Source: Candidatus Photodesmus blepharonis (GTDB lineage Bacteria; Pseudomonadota; Gammaproteobacteria; Enterobacterales; Vibrionaceae). Taken from it: a DNA stretch of 64,000 bases. Both the position numbers and the translations under genes were made by a program. The DNA is taken from contig NZ_JGVK01000027.1 of assembly GCF_000731795.2 (NCBI RefSeq), positions 180,972-244,971 on the forward strand, given 5' to 3'. Positions within the stretch are counted from its first letter, which is position 1. Each line of letters begins with the position of its first letter. The notes beneath the pieces were generated by a model. It ran no database searches, was not told the DNA's origin, and was given only the letters and a program-made list of their open reading frames with translations. Positions 60,896 to 64,000 of the stretch are shown in pieces.

Positions 60896-61296
60896 CTTAG
60901 GCTATATTAATTTGCCTTTTTACAATAACTTACTTGATTGCTTTCTTGAATAGAAATTATGAAAATACAACGCACAAAGGGCATAATTTAGTCATGGGGT
61001 AACTTCATGGTTCAAGTATGATAAATAAAAAGTTCTTGGAAAATAAGCAGTTGCAAACTTTCTTGTTTTGCTCCCAAAAAATCGAGCGTGAAGCTATTAT
61101 CATTTTCATAATTAAGTTCCAATTTTATCGTTGTACAGTATATTATTGAACGTTTTCAGTATGACTTAGAGCTTGCCCTTATGATTCTCTTGCATAAGTT
61201 TTGAGCGGTTTTAAATGTGCTCATGTCTGAACCGCTATTGCTTTAAATTGTTATAAAATTCGAAGCACAAGGCAACATTTTTAGGAGAGAATAAAC
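60896..61296. other. Spacer between fabF and mltG (usual pabC position)
   Basis: 401 bases without a supported ORF. I saw no PabC-like peptide. An inverted repeat AGCGGTT (61204-61210) / AACCGCT (61230-61236) with a 19-base loop lies 60 bases upstream of mltG; it has no T-run. It may be a decayed terminator or a protein site. Confidence 0.45.
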
Positions 61297-62319
61297 TTGC
61301 GGAAAAGTAAACTAAAGGTTGTATTGACTTTATTAGTTATATCGTTTACCAGCGTGTTTTTTTATGTGTTCAAAGAGATTCATAATTATTTAAAACAACC
61401 TTTGAACATTAGCTCACACGAAATTATTACAGTAAAATTTGGTACTAATTTAAACGCTTTTCTTTCATTCTTGAATAGGAAGGGTTGGATTTCATCTCAT
61501 CCTACTTCTAGACTGCTACATTATCTACATCCAGATTTAGTAAACATCAAAGCAGGTACATTTAAATTTCAAAAAAATATGACGTTAGAAGAAGCTTTGA
61601 ATCATGTAATTAATGGAGAAGAACATCAATTTTCAATTACTTTTCTTGAAGGAAGCCGTTTCAGTGAATGGAGAAAAGCGTTATCTTCTTCCCCTTATCT
61701 TGAGCATACTATTACTGATTTAAATGAAAAAGAAATAGCCTACAAACTAGGTCTTAAACAAGAAAAATTAGAAGGACTTTTACTTGCTGAGACTTATTAT
61801 TATACGGTGGACAGTTCAGATATTGATATTTTAAAGCGTGCTAACAGAAAATTAAATGAGATAGTTAATACTCAATGGTTAGCCAAACAGTCAAACTTAC
61901 CAATAAAAACTCCTTACGAAGCTTTGATTTTAGCGTCCATTATCCAGAAAGAGGCATCATTAGAATCGGAGAGAAAGCGTATAGCATCAGTTTTTATAAA
62001 TCGTCTTAATAAGCGCATGCGTTTACAATCTGATCCAACTGTCATATATGGAATGGGTGACAAATATGATGGAAATATTCGAAAAAGCGATTTGTTTACA
62101 CCAACACCTTACAATACTTATGTTATTAATGGATTGCCACCTACACCTATAGCTATGATTGGCAAGGCTTCCATTGAAGCTGCTTTACACCCTGAACGAA
62201 GTGAATACTTATATTTTGTAGCAAGTGGAGATGATGATGGTCATATATTTTCAAAAAATTTATCAAAGCACAATACAGCAGTGCGAGCATATTTAAAAAA
62301 AGTAAGAAGTATTCAATGA
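61297..62319 (+). CDS. mltG: Endolytic murein transglycosylase
   Basis: Inner-membrane lytic transglycosylase that cuts nascent glycan strands. 340 residues: a membrane helix at about 8-26, a LysM-like region, then the YceG domain with catalytic Glu219 in IIQKEASLESE (E. coli Glu218), LQSDPTVIYG and DGNIRKSDL. It starts at TTG 61297 after a TAGGAGAGA site. It overlaps tmk (ATGA). Confidence 0.94.
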   Translation: MRKSKLKVVLTLLVISFTSVFFYVFKEIHNYLKQPLNISSHEIITVKFGTNLNAFLSFLNRKGWISSHPTSRLLHYLHPDLVNIKAGTFKFQKNMTLEEALNHVINGEEHQFSITFLEGSRFSEWRKALSSSPYLEHTITDLNEKEIAYKLGLKQEKLEGLLLAETYYYTVDSSDIDILKRANRKLNEIVNTQWLAKQSNLPIKTPYEALILASIIQKEASLESERKRIASVFINRLNKRMRLQSDPTVIYGMGDKYDGNIRKSDLFTPTPYNTYVINGLPPTPIAMIGKASIEAALHPERSEYLYFVASGDDDGHIFSKNLSKHNTAVRAYLKKVRSIQ

Positions 62320-62951
62320 AAGAAGCAAAATTTATCGTTCTAGAGGGACTTGAAGGCTCTGGAAAAAGTACAGCTTTGAAGACAATTACAGCAACTCTTA
62401 GAGCTGCAGGTATAGAAAAAATTAAAAGTACTCGCGAGCCAGGTGGTAGTGTAATAGGGGAAAAAATTCGCTTACTTATTAAGAAAGAGCACAGAAATGA
62501 AGATTTGCAAAATATGGCTGAGTTACTCCTATTATACGCTGCTCGTATTCAATTAACAAATGACATTATTAAGCCAGCGCTTAAAGAAGGCGTTTGGATG
62601 GTAAGTGATCGTTATGATATGTCTTCACAAGCCTATCAAGGTGGCGGTAGAGGAATCTCACCGAATCTTATAAGTACGCTGAAGACGCAAGTATTAGGCG
62701 AATTTAAGCCAGATTTAACATTTTATTTAGATGTTGATCCGAAAGTTGGTCTAAAGCGCGTGTGTAATCGTGGACAACAACTTGACCGAATTGAAAAAAT
62801 GGGCATTGATTTTTTTGATCGTACTAGAAAGCGTTATTTAGAATTGTCGAATAGTGATTCTAATACAATTGTTATTGATGCTGAAAAAGAAATAGACTTA
62901 GTCAATTGCGATATTCGAAGGGCTTTGATTTTATGGTTGAATAAGCAGTAA
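62316..62951 (+). CDS. tmk: Thymidylate kinase
   Basis: Phosphorylates dTMP to dTDP. 211 residues. P-loop GLEGSGKST at 11-19, the TREPGGSVIGEKIR substrate motif, DRYDMSSQAYQGGGRG for base recognition, and a lid region further on. The start overlaps the mltG stop (ATGA), and holB follows after 2 bases. Confidence 0.95.
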   Translation: MKEAKFIVLEGLEGSGKSTALKTITATLRAAGIEKIKSTREPGGSVIGEKIRLLIKKEHRNEDLQNMAELLLLYAARIQLTNDIIKPALKEGVWMVSDRYDMSSQAYQGGGRGISPNLISTLKTQVLGEFKPDLTFYLDVDPKVGLKRVCNRGQQLDRIEKMGIDFFDRTRKRYLELSNSDSNTIVIDAEKEIDLVNCDIRRALILWLNKQ

Positions 62952-62953
62952 TA

Positions 62954-63916
62954 ATGATGGAAGGGCTTTTTCCTTGGTTACTCAATGTATGGAAGTATTG
63001 GCAAGCAAATTTAGAAGCAGAGCGATTTTCTAAAGCTACGCTGCTTGTAGCACCAGATGGGCTAGGAGTTGAGAAGTTGATAAAACGCTTCAGCCAAGTT
63101 TTAATGTGTTCTAATTATCTTTCGGAATTTTGTGGATTTTGTCGTAGTTGCCAATTGATTAGTTCCGGTAATCATCCTGATTTTCACTTAGTTTCTCCAG
63201 TGGCAAAAGGTAAGGTAATTACGGTTGAACAAATTCGTGCTTGTAGCAACTTTGCTTATGCATCTTCTCATCTTTCTAGTTTACGTTTAGTTGTAGTAAA
63301 ACCAGCCGAGTTGATGACTGAATCAGCAGCTAATGCGTTGTTGAAAACCCTAGAAAAATCGTCATTGAGCTGTATATTTTTGCTAGTTGCTAGTTCTAGA
63401 AATTTGTTGTTGCCAACTCTTGTTAGTCGTTGTCAGAAATGGAGTTTGTCTCTTCCCGAAGACGCAGTTATTTTTACTTGGTTGAAAGAACAAACGAGAA
63501 AATACATTCCAGATTGTGCTATATGCTTAAATAGCAACGCTCCTCTAAACACATTATCTTTTATCGAAGGTGATGGATGGAAGAATTACTTATTAATTGA
63601 GGGAAAACTTCTGGAGGTCATTAAACATGACACTGGGACATTCTTAGAATTAAGTACGTTGTTGTCAAGAGAATCTGATAAGTATTTATCATGGTTGTGG
63701 TATTTATTTAGTGATGCTCAAAAAATTCATTTTGGTTTATCATATACAATTCCAGGTGCTCTTGAATTAAGTACTTTGCTCAGTTATGAGCAGCTTTATT
63801 TGCAGTTTTGCAAGCTCACTTTATTGAAAGAGCAGCTGCGTTTGCATTCTACTTTAAACAGTGAGTTACTAATAATTGATTGGTTGATTGATTTAAGCAG
63901 CGATATTTCTCAATGA
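62954..63916 (+). CDS. holB: DNA polymerase III delta-prime subunit
   Basis: Clamp-loader subunit, 320 residues. It has the zinc module with four cysteines (CSNYLSEFCGFCRSCQL), the PDFHLVSP motif, the sensor-like KPAELMTESAANALLKTLEK and the SRCQKW segment, all normal for HolB, which lacks a working P-loop. Two ATG codons stand in tandem at the start; the first is used here. In Vibrio tatD and then ptsG follow; neither begins within the remaining 84 bases. Confidence 0.93.
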   Translation: MMEGLFPWLLNVWKYWQANLEAERFSKATLLVAPDGLGVEKLIKRFSQVLMCSNYLSEFCGFCRSCQLISSGNHPDFHLVSPVAKGKVITVEQIRACSNFAYASSHLSSLRLVVVKPAELMTESAANALLKTLEKSSLSCIFLLVASSRNLLLPTLVSRCQKWSLSLPEDAVIFTWLKEQTRKYIPDCAICLNSNAPLNTLSFIEGDGWKNYLLIEGKLLEVIKHDTGTFLELSTLLSRESDKYLSWLWYLFSDAQKIHFGLSYTIPGALELSTLLSYEQLYLQFCKLTLLKEQLRLHSTLNSELLIIDWLIDLSSDISQ

Positions 63917-63919
63917 GAT

Positions 63920-63933
63920 CTGATATAGATCAA
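63920..63933 (+). promoter_or_regulatory. Candidate FNR-type operator after holB, with TATAAT downstream
   Basis: CTGATATAGATCAA matches the FNR box TTGAT-N4-ATCAA at 9 of 10 positions. It lies 3 bases after holB, and a perfect TATAAT is at 63981-63986, so it may control a gene that starts beyond the right edge. The distance to a start near 63993 would put its centre at about -66, a class I-like position. CRP/FNR-family sites are similar, so the regulator is uncertain. Confidence 0.4.
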
Positions 63934-64000
63934 GCAATAGTTAAAAATCCTTACTTCAATTATGGAACTAATTTTATTAGTATAATATCGTAGCCTCTGT

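Noticed and set aside
63913..63993. 26-codon ORF overlapping the holB stop
   Set aside because: It is ATGA-coupled to holB but ends after 26 codons with no resemblance to TatD, and the sequence is better read as a promoter region.
1..64000. tRNA/rRNA genes, CRISPR arrays, insertion sequences, prophage or toxin-antitoxin modules
   Set aside because: I looked through the intergenic stretches by eye and saw no cloverleaf, regular repeat-spacer pattern, transposase or phage gene. A covariance-model scan would be needed to exclude small RNAs.

Overview
The window reads as core chromosome of an AT-rich (roughly one-third GC by eye, not computed) gammaproteobacterium of the Vibrionaceae. Several signals point there together. 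The run rnt-motY-gloA-nth-rsxEGDCBA has the Vibrio gene order. MotY is a stator protein of Vibrio-type sodium flagellar motors. The enoyl-ACP reductase is FabV, the 136-residue H-NS is Vibrio-like, a PanP-type aspartate decarboxylase and a phaB-phaA-phasin-phaC cluster are present, and DUF2788 sits beside fldA. Gene-free AT-rich spacers of 0.3 to 1.1 kb, a shortened MetG and several missing neighbours (fabH, pabC, sapA, intact yceD, fur) suggest genome reduction in a host-associated lineage of the kind represented by flashlight-fish symbionts (Photodesmus). The lineage assignment is inference from gene content and order; no database was searched.

Layout. 1-133 is the glnS tail. 253-3172 holds fabV and panP, convergent. 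3468-7087 is sapBCDF on the minus strand. 7418-12495 holds a hybrid histidine kinase, an MscS-type channel and an NhaC antiporter, all minus. 12496-14159 is a gene-poor stretch with only hns. 14160-21265 has pgsA, an aldehyde dehydrogenase, mrcA (minus), a 1.1-kb empty region and a MATE exporter. 21393-26448 has metG, the YejM/PbgA membrane hydrolase, a lone Hpt protein and an unrecognised small ORF. 26720-30910 is the polyhydroxybutyrate cluster phaBAPC. 31247-32897 is fldA, DUF2788 and ybfF; 32992-36218 is seqA, pgm and a NIF3-family gene. 36276-47393 is gltA and the divergent TCA operon sdhCDAB-sucABCD. 47538-55524 is rnt, motY, gloA, nth and rsxABCDGE. 56058-63916 is rpmF-plsX-fabD-fabG-acpP-fabF-mltG-tmk-holB.

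Together the genes describe an oxidative cell with a complete citrate synthase/SDH/OGDH/succinyl-CoA synthetase block, a carbon store (PHB), envelope synthesis and homeostasis (PgsA, PBP1a, PlsX, FabD/G/F/V, ACP, MltG, YejM), ion handling (MscS, NhaC, Rsx/Rnf, MotY) and replication control (SeqA, HolB, Tmk). Catalytic residues that I counted fall at or within three positions of the family reference positions in FabV, Nth, RNase T, GloA, FabG, FabD, FabF, PhaC and RsxG, so most genes look functional. I saw no rRNA, tRNA, insertion sequence, prophage or CRISPR array, and no clearly new multi-gene system. The observations most worth following are the absence of fabH from the fab cluster, the truncated MetG, SapBCDF without SapA, the hybrid kinase lacking an Hpt domain together with a free Hpt protein, and a few candidate regulatory sites.
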